Assembly: GCA_020747045.1 (NCBI GenBank)
Contig: JAGTJN010000002.1
Location: forward strand, 682,001 to 746,000
DNA: 64,000 bases
Direction: 5' to 3'
Origin: Phaeosphaeria sp. MPI-PUGE-AT-0046c
Lineage: Eukaryota; Ascomycota; Dothideomycetes; Pleosporales; Phaeosphaeriaceae
Of the stretch, positions 21,338-32,706 are shown piece after piece. Each line of letters begins with the position of its first letter. Position 1 is the first letter of the stretch. The notes under the pieces were generated by a model. The model was not told the origin of the DNA, ran no database searches, and saw only the letters and a list, made by a program, of their open reading frames with translations. The position numbers and the translations under genes are program-made.

Positions 21338-23138
21338 ATGGCCGTGCCGGACGAAGAACAGCCTCTGCTCAGACAAATTACGGAAGACGATTCGAAGCAT
21401 GATGGAGTCATCCTAGATTTCGAGCCGCTGGACCCTGAAGATCCGAGGAATTGGAGTGATGGGTTCAAGTGGTTTATTGTGCTTTTGCTGGCTTGTATGG
21501 CATTCACAGTGTAGGTTTCTCAAACACCGTGTTTTTGTTTCTTTCGTGCTTCGTCTTCGTCATGATTTACGCAATTCCATTTTGATCTCGCGCTGCATTG
21601 CTCGAAGGAGAAATTATGCACATAGTACCTTTCGTTCAGACTTTTCCAATTGTCTACAGTTTTTAAAGGAGCCTCTACATTCTCTTCATCGATCAAGTCT
21701 TTAACGTTCAAATCTCTTCTTCATATCGCGAGGCTATACTTTCTGGAACCTCACGCTATGACCACTCGATCTCTGCAACACAGAAACTAACACTATCTCA
21801 GTACATTTACCTGTATCGGCGTCGTCCCCGTCGCAGGTCGCATCGTATCCGACCTCGACGGCCACGCCTCCTCTTCCTCCACCGCCGCGCTCATCGTCAC
21901 CATCTGGGAACTGGGCGAAGCAGCCGGTCCACTTCTCAATGCGCCTCTTTCCGAGCTTGTCGGACGCTACGCCGTCATGAACTTCTGCAACTGTCTCTTT
22001 ATCATTTTTACGCTGATCGCCGCCGCATCGAAAACCACCAACTTGTTCATCGCAGCGCGCATGCTGACTGGTGTCGCCGTTGCTGCAAACGTCCTTAATC
22101 CCGCCATCATTGGCGACATTTTCGAGAGCGAGAAGCGCGGGAGTGCGATGAGTCTGATTATGCTTGCGCCGCTGATTGGAGGTGCTATTGGGCCTGCGAT
22201 CAGTGGGGCTATTGCGCAGACACTAGGATGGAGACAGGTGCTGGTGATGGCTGCTGGACTGGCTCTAGTATGCGAAATCTTGTTCTTGACTTGCTTCAAG
22301 GAGACATATAAGATGACGATTTTGCGGCGGAGGTTGAAGAAGATTCGGCAAGAGAGCGGAGAAATTGAGATTGCGAAGGTGACACGGAAACGAGACAGTG
22401 CACTGAAGCTGTGGCATGCCATTACTCGGCCTTTTGCGGTCTTGTTTGGGAGCACTGTTCTCATGCTACTAGCACTCTTTGCGGCTGTTTCGTTCAGCTA
22501 CTTCTACGTGCTGTGCATCTCGCTGCCAGATGTGTTGCAGGATGTTTATGAGTTTACGCCAGTACAAGCTGGATCTGCTTTTATTTTCTTCAGTAGGTCA
22601 TTGATGCGCGGAGAAAAGTACACTTTTAACATATTTCGCAGGCATCGGATCATTCCTAAGCGTCCTCGTTTGCAACTTCAGTCTCGACAGGATCTACATT
22701 GCATTCCGCGGATCCGAAGACGAAAAGGGCATGCCAGAATATCGATTGCCGCTCACTATCTTGGGTGGATTTCTGCTCCCTGTTTCAGTTGCCGCGTACG
22801 GATGGGCTGCTGAAAAGCAATTGCCCGTATCTCTCCTCCTGGCATCGGTGGCGCTCGTCGATTTCTCGCTTCTCTTGACCATCATTCCAATTCAAGCGTA
22901 CATCGTGGACGCATGCGGACTGTACTCTGCATCTGCAATGACTGGAGTCGTGGTTACGAGGTGTTTGGCCGGTACTTTCTTGCCGCTATGTACACGACCT
23001 TTGACGGATCGTTTTGGATTCGGGTGGGGCTTTATGTGTTTTGCCGCACTGAGTCTGGTCCTTGCCATAATTCCTGTCCTTCTGTTCAAGTATGGGGCCA
23101 AATGGCGACAGCGATCTGAATTTACGAGAGACACTTGA
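21338..23138 (+). CDS. MFS transporter, drug:H+ antiporter type
   Basis: Predicted 486-aa major facilitator. Exons 21338-21510, 21802-22592 and 22642-23138. Intron 1 is 291 nt, long for this window, and joins CMAFTV to TFTCIGVVPVAG; intron 2 is 49 nt. The acidic N-terminus ends in the fungal DHA1-like motif DPEDPRNWSDGFKW before helix 1. Central motifs include GEAAGPLLNAPLSELVGR (motif A region), RMLTGVAVAANVLNPAIIGD and APLIGGAIGPAISG (motif C-like, antiporter signature). The C-terminal half restarts with a helix after a basic cytoplasmic loop (TILRRRLKKIRQ). About 12 helices are consistent with length. The substrate cannot be read from sequence; multidrug, polyamine or toxin export are all possible. 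It is convergent with the LRR gene, with less than 200 nt between stops. Confidence 0.85.
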
Positions 23139-23335
23139 GCAGCGTTGGCTTTGGACGATGATAGATATCATTGTAGATATGACTTAAACACCATTCGTCT
23201 CTGTCCACAGCTTCTATTGAGCCCATCGCTGGTCGGTAACTAGACTGAGATACACAATGGGTGAGCATATGTTGAGGTCATTGGATGTTCAGAGGTTCTC
23301 TGTACCTCATCCATCTTGCGAGGCAGTACTGCAGC

Positions 23336-25956
23336 TCAATCCCGGCCAAGTTTCTCTTCTTCAATTGTCTGTGAAAATATCGTTTGGCCATTGCTTGCAA
23401 GTGTCTCCGTATGGAAGTTTTGGAACGAATCGCTGGGGAATAACACAGAGAATCTCTTGCGCGATACCGAACTTCCCAATGACGACGGAAGTGGCGTGAG
23501 CCTGTTTTTGGCAGTGCTAGAGGTATGCTGTCTTTTGTCGTGTTGTTCGTTAAGCTCTCGTGCTGACTTGGACGGACGCGGATGTGCAGAAGACGATGCA
23601 CTAGCGTCTCCAGATGCCCTATTTGCTATCTTATCTTGCATCGCTCGCTCCTTCATGCTATTAGACTGTCGCATATTTTCTGTCCACATGTTTTCAAAAC
23701 TCGAATTTCTATAGCTCAAGTCGACGTGTGATTGTGATGGTGATGCTTTGTACACATGACCATCAGTCTGGTTGGTCGAGTATGGCGTAGTAGTATCGCT
23801 GGCTGCATTGATGTTGATGCGTGGGCGTGAAAGAGGGCTGATTGCTTCATGAGGTACACCGACTGTCTCCTCCAATGTGGCGATTCTGCCGTTACCGAGG
23901 AGTATCATGGCATCCTTGATGGTGGTGCTTCTCTGTATTGCTATGCGGTCATAGGCCACACGATCAAAGTCATTGGAACCAACCTGTTGTGACAGGAGGC
24001 ACGTGGCAAGCACGTCAGGCGGGAGTTTGCCGGCAATAGCTTGAACTACAATTGAATGCATGTCATTTGGAAGTCCAACCAACTCGTACTGCTTAAGGTA
24101 GTTCTTGAGCATCGAGATGAGCCTTAATTGAGGAGGGAGAGTGCTGTAGAGATTAGTTTGCAGAATGTCGAACACAGACGGTGCGGGAAAAACGATAGGA
24201 TTTCCCGAATAATCCAGGATCTTCAGATTGTCCATACTTCCAATGGCAAATGGCAATCCTTGCAACTCGTTGCCTGAAAGAAATAAAACTTCAAGGCCTT
24301 TCATACTAGAGATGGCACTTGGTATGCACCGTATTTTGTTGTCTCTGAGATCCAGAGCTGCAAGAGCTGGTAAACGCAATAGAGGTGCAGGAAACACCTC
24401 CAGTTGATTGTGTTGCAAATTGAGGAATCGAAGACCATGATAGACACCGAAAGCCAGGGGAAGAGCCTGTAAGAGGTTATCCGACAGGTCGAGCGATCCT
24501 ACACCCTCGCGGACCAATAATTTGGTTGCTCCTTCGGCCATTTCAGATATATTGCGCTTTTTAAGGGTAATTCCGCGGCGAACAACAATTGAACCAAAGA
24601 ATGTCGGTCCTGAAGACTGTGTTGCTATTTGATTCGAAATAGCTTGAACAATGATATCCGTGGACTCCTGAGGGATTTCCTCTCGCGTCCACCTTGATGA
24701 TTCTTCAAGAGGATCTGGCACCTGGAATGCGTTCGCATTACTAGACAAGTATTTTGAGGCCAGTGAATATGTAGCGGCGGCCTTGGATCGGTCTGTAGAG
24801 GTCCTATCAGGTCGCATGACGGATCTCAGGGCTTTCAAAACCTCAAACTGTAGGCTCCATGGTAGGGTCAGAAACCAATTGCGAAAATCGACATATGTGG
24901 TTTGCTTCTCGGGGTGGTTTGGAAATATAGCCATGGCTAGCTGATCATCAGCTGTACTCTTCTGCCATGCAGATGAGCTTTGTTTGTCATGATGCGAGGT
25001 ATCACCCAATGAGAAGTCATCTCGCAAAAGTCTTGACCAGCGCTGAGACAGTCTTCTGTGATCCTCAGCCATTAACATCGATAACCTTTGGGTCTGCTGG
25101 AACATGCGAGCTTGCAGACTTTCTCGCTCATCGAGAGTGCTCTTGAGGCTGGAGCGTATCGAATTCACGTCTCTACGAGCCATGTGAAATAGTCTTCTTT
25201 GTAAATCGTTGACATCCAAAAATGCCTCGTCATTCACAGTTGACTCCGCGTCTGTCGATCCGTTGTGCGAAGCATGCTCGAGAGAAGGGTCTTCCCCGTT
25301 GAAGGTATGGTCGAGAGACTCTTGGTATTGCCGCTCAGCTTGCTCCAAGCTGATCATTGAGCTACGGCAGTCCAGCTCCAGGCTCTGAAGCGTCGCTTGT
25401 TCCTGATCGTCCTGGGTGGCAGTTGTAGTCGTCTGGGATAATGATCTGCTGGATTCAGTAGCTGTGGACATGATGTGCTTCGAACTTCTTACGAGCGCCG
25501 CGCGACCTTTTCAACAATGTTGATGGTTCCTAGCATCAGAGCGATATTGCTCTTGTAGGCTTCAATCGCCGCCCGAAGAACAACAATTTTGGGCTTTTGA
25601 AAGACGACCCACTCAACTTTGTTTACGAAGCTGAATTTGCCGTCTTTTCTGTCTTTGCCTTTGGCCATAGATCTCAAAGTTTCGGCTGCGTTGAGCACTT
25701 CGGTGAACATATCCACACTTGCAGCCGTCATGCCTTGCACCATGTCGAAACAGTGTGCATAGTAACTCGAAGTCTCAAGTTTCTCCATGGTGTCCTTCAG
25801 CGTATTTAGGATGGTGCAGAAGGTGTGTATCTCGCTGCTGATCATCCTGGCTTCTTGACCTGCCGAACCTAAATCAGCAGCAAGCTGAGAGAGCACAAGT
25901 GCGACTTTGGTGCCAGCCGACACGATTCCGATTATGCTCCCGGCGAGCTCCGCCAT
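23336..25956 (-). CDS. Leucine-rich repeat protein with fungal NLR-type N-terminal domain
   Basis: Predicted 857-aa protein of two exons, 25493-25956 and 23336-25445. The 47-nt intron (GTAAGA...CAGCAG) removes a stop and fuses what would otherwise look like two genes. Residues 1 to about 150 (MAELAGSIIGIVSAG, then paired amphipathic helices) resemble the N-terminal domain found before NACHT/NB-ARC or in HeLo-like fungal proteins. Residues about 160-310 are Gln/Glu/Arg-rich and probably coiled coil. LRRs lie at about 468-571, with repeats such as LDLSDNLLQALP, LNLQHNQLEVFP and LDLRDNKIRCIP. The C-terminal 230 residues are Ser-rich and disordered-looking. No P-loop nucleotide-binding domain is visible. 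Signal relay or scaffold is possible; function is unknown. Divergent from EMC7. Confidence 0.8.
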
Positions 25957-26398
25957 CGTGGATAAATGAAGTACAGAGTAGTTACAGTAGACAGGACATG
26001 TAACTCATCACGCAGACATTTCAGCAATGCAAGCGCTGCTATGGAGGTATAGAGAGAAGTCCTGCCATTTTCAGCCCCCAGGGCTGAATGCTAGCCTTCT
26101 GAGGCTGTTCTCAAGACACAGCCATTGGACGGCTGCGAGTGTATGCTTCGCAACTCGTGACAAGGTGCATATCGGGGGTCAGGGCTAGACCATGGGCGAG
26201 TGTGGTTAGCGCAGAAGAGCGCTTCCATGCTTCATGCATGCTGGAGCCTTGCGACGAGTCATCTGTGTGGTATGTAGCGTGTCTGGTGAGATCGAGTGAA
26301 GGGTATATGGCTTATGTAATCCTCTTGGCGTTGTAATTGCAGGCGGAACAGCAACTGCACCACGAAGCTCTCCATCGATAACGTTCAACGCCTCCACG
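25957..26398. promoter_or_regulatory. Divergent promoter between the LRR gene and EMC7
   Basis: 442 nt between two start codons on opposite strands. No distinct element recognised. Confidence 0.4.
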
Positions 26399-27217
26399 AT
26401 GCAGTTCTCTATAGCAACTCTGGCCTCCCTGGCCTCAACCGCCTCCGCCGCCCGTTTCCTCCTCCAGATCCCCTCGACAGGTGGGCTAAATCCCTCAACG
26501 CTGCCGTCCACCACCCACGCAACCCTCCAATCTAGCGGCCCTCCCCTCGACGCCTACCTCACACGGTCCAACACCTTCAACTTCGCCAATGTCAGTGCTG
26601 GCTCATACCTAGCTACGGTACATTGCCGCGACTATGTGTTTGAGCCTATGCGCATAGACGTCAGCGTCGAGGAGGCTGTAGAGGGTAGCGGCGACAAGAA
26701 GGAAGTTGTCAAAGCATGGCAGACTTTCTTGGGCAACGAGTGGGATAACAAGGGCGAGTCGAGGGGTGAAGGTGGAAATGGACTGGTAATTGAGGCAAGG
26801 GTACTTGCGACCCAGTACTATTATCAGGAGCGCGGCGGATGTGAGTGTACCCAAGACGAGGTGGAGATTGGACTGGCGCTAATTGATACAGTCTCGCCTT
26901 TATCTTTCCTCAAAAACCCCATGATTCTCATGGCGGTCGTCTCTATGGGTCTGATGTTTGGCATGCCCAAGCTGATGGAGAACAGTATGATACCAAATGC
27001 CTAAAACTACCTGCTTGCTCGTTTTACTAACCTCTACACAGTGGATCCTGAGATGAAGGAAGAATTTGAGGAGATGCAAAAGACCGGTGTCCTCGGATCA
27101 GGCACCACGAACACTGCACAACAGCTGCAGAACTTTGACCTTGCTTCATGGATGGCTGGCAAGACGGACACAAGCAGCCGTGGAGCGAGCCCGGCCCCAC
27201 AGGCGAAGAAACGATAG
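26399..27217 (+). CDS. EMC7: ER membrane protein complex subunit 7
   Basis: Predicted 236-aa subunit of the EMC, which inserts tail-anchored and multipass proteins into the ER membrane. Exons 26399-26840, 26892-26984 and 27042-27217. A signal peptide (MQFSIATLASLASTASA) precedes a lumenal beta-sandwich domain. Then comes the family junction GGFSPLSFLKNPMILM, a membrane helix at about residues 158-176 and the cytoplasmic signature PKLMENMDPEMKEEFEEM. The tail is Gln/Gly/Ser-rich and ends KKR. Intron 1 (26841-26891, 51 nt) has no stop in frame, so an unspliced message would add 17 residues (with CEC) before the helix. The conserved sequence clearly supports splicing: perfect GTGAGT donor and branch-like CTAAT. 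Intron 2 is 57 nt. Confidence 0.9.
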
Positions 27218-27479
27218 GGGCCACATGCGATTGGCAGTACTTTGTGTAAATATCGCGGCCTAACACATACAACGGCAGATGACCAGATTCTAGTAAGAGA
27301 TATTGACTAATTGAAATGACATCAAAATGGCATCCGAATATAAAAAGTCTTTAGTAATTATACAGTAGTGTGGAGCCAACATTCCTTGAAGGATGCTTCA
27401 TTTTCGTCCAATGCACCAACCTACCGTACCACGCCGACACATCGTGAAGTATGATCAGAACGCCTTTAAAAGAAGCAGG

Positions 27480-29675
27480 TCAGACACCAGCCACGATTCC
27501 CTTCTCACCTGGCTCTCTCCGCGCAATCTCCTCAACGTCCAACACAGTCCCGTCCTGGGCGCTCTTTTCCAGCTCCTCCTTTTTGACTCCACACTTTGCG
27601 CTATACGTCGCCTTGTCCCTACCGCACCTCGTATCCCAGAGCACACTCTCGCCCCAGCAGCTACTACCCACTAGTTCGAGCGTCAGGACGGCGACCACCA
27701 AGCCCGTCGTCGTAGCCACCAACTGTAGGCTGTTCATATGTGCTTTTGGCAGTGTGATGATGACGATGGAGATAAGCATGCGGAAGACAAGTCTGGTTTC
27801 CTTGCGCACACGCTGGTTAGGTATCTTCCGGTGCGTATGCGTCAAAGCAATGATGGAGAGGCAGAATAGGCTGATTCCGAGGCCTCCGCAGTAGAACCAC
27901 TGCAGGGCGTCTGAGATGTGATCTTCGGAGCGGCGTTGGAAGGTCTCGAATAGAGAGTCAAGTGGTGCATCTGGGCAGTCGTGGGCGCGGACGAGCACGC
28001 CGAGAGCAGAGGCGGAGAGCACAAAGCCCATGATGAAGGGTAGGTGGATGGAGAACCAGGTCAGTGCTGAGGTGACGTGTTAGTCTTCAAGCCTTTCCCC
28101 AAGGATGTCCACTTACCTGAAAAGACGTGCCGCCTAATAGCATGCGTATGGAGGTTGAAAGAGTCAATCTCAAAGTATATCCAGTTGAACACAAACGCCT
28201 GGATCAAGCCCAGCACCGCTTTGCCGAAGAAAGCATTAATGCCAAATGCGACATTGCTCTGATATAGCAGACCCAAAACACAACTGCCAAACACCAGCGT
28301 GACGAAGGCATTCGTCCGCTCGATGCGATGCTCGATATTTGTACCGGGGAAGAACTCCAGCTTCTCCTTGATGAAGGCGGGCAGGCGTTTAGCTAGCCAG
28401 GGAGAAGGTCGTTGCACGAATACTAGGATGATGTTGCCGAAGAGATCGAGGCAGATGGCGGGCCAAATGAGGCCTTGTTTGGCGGGTTCTTCTACGTGGA
28501 TAGAGCCGATCCAGAGGGCGGTGGGGATAAGGGTTATGATGCCGTTGCCAATCATGGAGCCGCGGACTACATCAGTGTCAGTATTAAGTTCTTCTTGGAC
28601 GATCAATGCTGACCCAAAACTTACCCATCGGAATAGTCCACGCGTACCAAAACATGCTCATCGTCAGAAACAGCCTGGCAGCAAGATAGAATGCCACCAA
28701 TGGCGTATACGTATGCTCAAATGCCGACGACATATTTGTCGTAAACCCCAACAAGCATGTTAGCACAAACAGCACCGAGCACCGTCTTAACACATCATCT
28801 GAATCAAACCACGATATCAGCAGACTGATGTCCGACCAGAACTTCCAGCCCATGAGAAACGTAATCACAAACCGCAGTAGCGACTCGCCACTTGGATGTT
28901 CAGCAGCTGAGTCGCCGGTGATGGCAATGATACCAACGTAAAAGAGATCGATAAACAGCTCGTACGACGCCACCTCCTGCGCCTCCTTTGCGCGCCAAAG
29001 CAATCCCTTGTGAAAATGCTGTCGCACAATAGGCTTCTGGTACAGATGCATGAAGCTTCCCAACTTGCGTTCAGCCTGCCACATGTCCTTGTCGAACATG
29101 GAGCTCGCCGACGAAGCTGTGCCGCTTTCGCCAGCATCGTGGGTCCGCAGGTGCGCAGAGTAGCCGTATTTTGAAAAGTTGGCATCGAGCTGGACGGCGT
29201 GTTGGCTGATCATGTGAAGCTCGTTGGAGAGGGCGTCGAGTTCGCGGATCACGCGCTCGAATTCCTGGCACAGTTCGGGGTATTGTTCCTGCAGGCGTTC
29301 GTGCTGCGAGGTGTGGTGCGCGTGGGTGTGGCGGAGAGCTTCGATCTGGGAATATATGTTAGTACCCTCCAGGCCTCATTTGTAACGGCGATATGCATCC
29401 AGCTTTGATCTGAAATTTTTGTGACTTACGTGCTCTGGACTCCCGTGGATAACAAGATCAAAGTCCTCTTTCTCATTCGCGACGGATTGCTTCCGTATAT
29501 GATTCGCCTCGTCAGGGGAATGCGCAACATGAATCTTCCTTCCATCCGGGCTGAAAAACTGCCTCAATCGCTTTCCACTATGTCCATGAAGATGCGGATG
29601 ATGGTGAGCATGATCATGTGTGATCGCGCTAGCAGGCGTCTCGCTCCCAAGGAGCGTCTGTGGGGTAGCCGACAT
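27480..29675 (-). CDS. Low temperature requirement A (LtrA) family membrane protein
   Basis: Predicted 667-aa protein of four exons, 29430-29675, 28625-29345, 28117-28566 and 27480-28066; introns of 84, 58 and 50 nt. The N-terminus is His-rich (HDHAHHHPHLHGH) and is followed by a charged helical region (about residues 80-150). The membrane part starts near residue 195 with ASYELFIDLFYVGIIAITGD, the characteristic first-helix motif of bacterial LtrA. About eight to ten helices follow, for example FLMGWKFWSDISLLISWFDSDD and IGNGIITLIPTALWIGSI. LtrA was named from a cold-sensitive Listeria mutant; its biochemical activity is not established, and fungal copies are generally uncharacterised. The His-rich leader could bind metal, which is speculation. 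It is followed by the Na+/H+ antiporter on the same strand. Confidence 0.82.
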
Positions 29676-30323
29676 GTTGACGCTCGACAGGCAACGTCAA
29701 TGGTCGAGGATAGAACGCAGCTGAGTAACACGAGAATTGCACATGGGAATCCACAGAATATATTTATTTACCATGGCCCTCGCTTGTCCCCCGCTCCGCC
29801 AGCTCAAAGAGATGGTGGCTTACTCCAAAACAGGCTTGGCGCGAACCTTATTGGCTGATGTCAAAGTGAGAGTGGTGAATAAGCACGGAATGGGCAGCTG
29901 GATAAGCTGCATAGAGGCCATAGCTTCTAATGCAGGGTCTAAACACTGTGGCATACCGCGAACGGACCTACTGTCTTACCTCGCCCGGGCTCGGATCCGG
30001 ATTGAAGGTATTGGTTCATTTCCGGACTGTGCCTCGTTGATGACGGAGTACAGGACATTGTTTTGGCTTGAAGTTGACCTAGATGCACGCGAAGGAGAGC
30101 TTGAATACTTTATTGTTATGGTGAAACTGCATACTATATCACATTGATAAGGGTGTAAGAACACAAGCTTTTGCCAAGGCGCAGTAAGTCGGAAAAGGTC
30201 TTTGATAAGCAAACGTCGTTTTTCCATTGGCGAGCGTGCTAGGTAGCTACACATTGGCTTTTAGCTTGCGGTGCTATCTGCGCAGCTTTGGAGAGACCTA
30301 GAGACGAGTTTAGATGTAGAATT
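29676..30323. other. Intergenic stretch
   Basis: About 650 nt upstream of the LtrA gene and downstream of the antiporter. The plus-strand ORF at 29737-30147 has no recognisable feature. Confidence 0.4.
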
Positions 30324-32254
30324 CTACTCTCTGTTACCCCCTACGGGTGGTTCATCTGGGAATCGGATCGTCCTTTGCGGCTCTTGCGCTGCCTGCGCAT
30401 TGCCCAGGACCGCACTGCGCTTCTTCGAATCCTCGACATCACCTTGCGCAGTAGTAGCGGCCGCCGATAGGATAACAGGTGTACGAGACTGCGATGTTGC
30501 CCTTGAAGTGTTTCCGGAAGTGTGACCAGAAGGGATGATGGCACGCCCAATGCGTACCACGCGTTGAGGAAGAGTGTCTGCACTACGCAAACCTCCTGTA
30601 CGTCTTCGAAGCCTCGCCTCAGTTTCCGAGGCGATGTCTGAGACGTGGAAAGCTTGTGGCTCGTCCTCGTCGGTACGCTGGGTGGAGAGGACGTTGGATA
30701 GTGTTCGGGGGATTATGAACCCGAGCTTCGCCATTGGAATGGCAAGCCCGTGAATGACCTAGTACATGTTAGATGAAGGGAGAACTAAAGTCTCGAGGTG
30801 CTGTTGACTTACAATGGAGCAAATGCAAAGGAACCAAATAACCACATTCATCACCTCCATCAGATACTGTGCATCCTCCCTAACCTCTCCGTCCACCTTG
30901 ATCTTTCTCAGAAACTCCAGGCTCACGTACAGATAGAAGATAGCGCTGACTCCAATTGGGCCAAAGAAGCCAACGAAGAGTGCCTGACGCTTCTGCTCAA
31001 TCTGTGGAATGTACTTGTGCATGGCGTAGATAATCGGCAGGCGCCGCAGCAATAGTACAAGGATGCCGAGGAAGATCAAGCGATAGATTGGAATGACATT
31101 GTTGTGAGCGAATTCGGCCCATGGGCAGACGGCGCCGAACCAGATGAAGATGGTGACATTAAGGAGCATGTCAATTGTGGGTTGGAACGAGTCATCCATG
31201 GTTTCGAGGCGGAACCTATGAGATCGCAATTTAGCAAATGCTTCGTAGGTGACATGACTAAGTTCTTACCAGTCGTCCCACGTAAAGGTGTTTCCAGCAA
31301 TGAAGCAAGCCAATACATCATCGCTACCGACCATGCCTACTGTGCCAACAATGAAGAGCTGCTTGGTGTCAGCTTCACCACGACGCAAACGGAGTAATGA
31401 TATAGACTTACAGCCAAGGTTATGGCGAAAACCAGGAAACTCTCCCGATCAACATACTTCCTCTCTTCAGCCCAATGTAGGAGTTCTTTTGCAATCCAAC
31501 CAACAGCGGCCCCATACACTACACTTAGTATAATTGTGTATCCCCACGTCTCACCAAACCATAGGCCCATGGCGTGCTTCACACTGTTGTCCGAGCCCAG
31601 CCCGCCATGTCCTATGTGCATGATGAGATACAGGGGCAGGAACAGGAACGGATATCCCAGCCCGTCGTTGGCGCCAGACTCGGCAATGACAATCTTCTGC
31701 AACTCCTTGGGGATGTTCTTATCCGCAAATTTGCCTTTGACAATCGAGTTGGACAACACAGGATCGGTAGGCGTGACGCACGCGCCAACAGCCAGGGCCT
31801 GGAGAAAGTTGATATGGGGTACCATTGCAAAGACCAGCAGGCTTGTTACGAGCCACATGACCGTCATGCCAGGGCCAAGTAGAAGCGCTAGACTTTTCCA
31901 TTCTGTTTTCAGGTATTTGGAAGGTAACTGGACGCCTGCGAGTACAAGTTGTACACCAAGGACAAGGCGTGTAAAGTAGAGTGTGATGGTGTCCAAAGTC
32001 TCGACCTCGTGCAGGGCATACTCGTCTGGCCGCACTAGATTGGACGCATGTGGTGAGAAGATGAGACCTGCCACGAGGGAAATCACTAGTCAACGGTTAG
32101 TGGAATCTTCGACAACAACTTTTATCCGCTACTTACGGGCTTCCGAGAGGTAGAATTTCTCTTTCAAAAGATACGACACAAGGCCGAAGACTGTGATGAA
32201 TCCGCCCAATGTCGCACAAACTATGTTGAAATTTGTAACAGCAAGAGTAGGCAT
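30324..32254 (-). CDS. Na+/H+ antiporter, Nha1/Sod2 type
   Basis: Predicted 572-aa cation/proton antiporter exporting Na+ (and possibly K+) across the plasma membrane. Five exons: 32137-32254, 31412-32085, 31270-31358, 30813-31215 and 30324-30758; introns of 51-54 nt. The first exon encodes helix 1 (NIVCATLGGFITVFGLVSY). Diagnostic segments are VGACVTPTDPVLSNSIVKGKFAD and IVIAESGANDGLGYPFLF; the latter has the ND pair of CPA1 antiporters that takes part in ion exchange. The sequence SDDVLACFIAGNTFTWDDW and the late EQKRQALFVGFFGPIGVSAIFY are also typical of fungal Nha1. The cytoplasmic tail, about 130 residues, is Arg/Ser/Thr-rich and much shorter than in baker's-yeast Nha1, closer to Sod2 of fission yeast in length. 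Confidence 0.9.
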
Positions 32255-32706
32255 GTCTTTCAATCTTATGTTTTCCTGTTTTTGATCCTTTTCTGCCACA
32301 GTCAAGGTTTGGTCACTTTGCCAAGTCTAAGCACACGAGCTTTAATTTTTCAACAACACTCATTGGGCAAATGAAGAAAGTTGGGAAGGGAGCCGCTTTG
32401 TTGTGGAGAGAAACGTTTAGGTGGGCACCAACAGTGCAGTACAAGAGGTGTGACTAGGCCAGTGGGCGGTAAGAGATTTCCAAGGTCTTAGCCTCTTGGC
32501 CTACGTGCTTGACACCTCGGTACACCGTACATCATGAACACACCAACAGGGTTCGATTCTAGTCTTGCAGTTAAATCAGAACACCTTGGTATGCACTTCT
32601 TGCAGCATGATCCGCTTCTTAAAAACCGTGTAAAACTATTGCAGGGCTATTTACAAATGATCCCAGCATGGGTACTCTCTCTAACTTCCTTAATTTAAAT
32701 ATGCAC
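32255..32706. other. Intergenic stretch
   Basis: About 450 nt between the 5' end of the antiporter and the 3' end of the complex I gene. No gene or RNA found. Confidence 0.4.

Noticed and set aside
21338..25956. MFS transporter and neighbours as a secondary-metabolite cluster
   Set aside because: No synthase, oxidase set or cluster transcription factor nearby; neighbours are housekeeping or unknown genes.
32549..32560. tRNA B-box-like GGGTTCGATTCT
   Set aside because: The flanks do not form a T stem, and no A box, anticodon arm or acceptor stem fits upstream.
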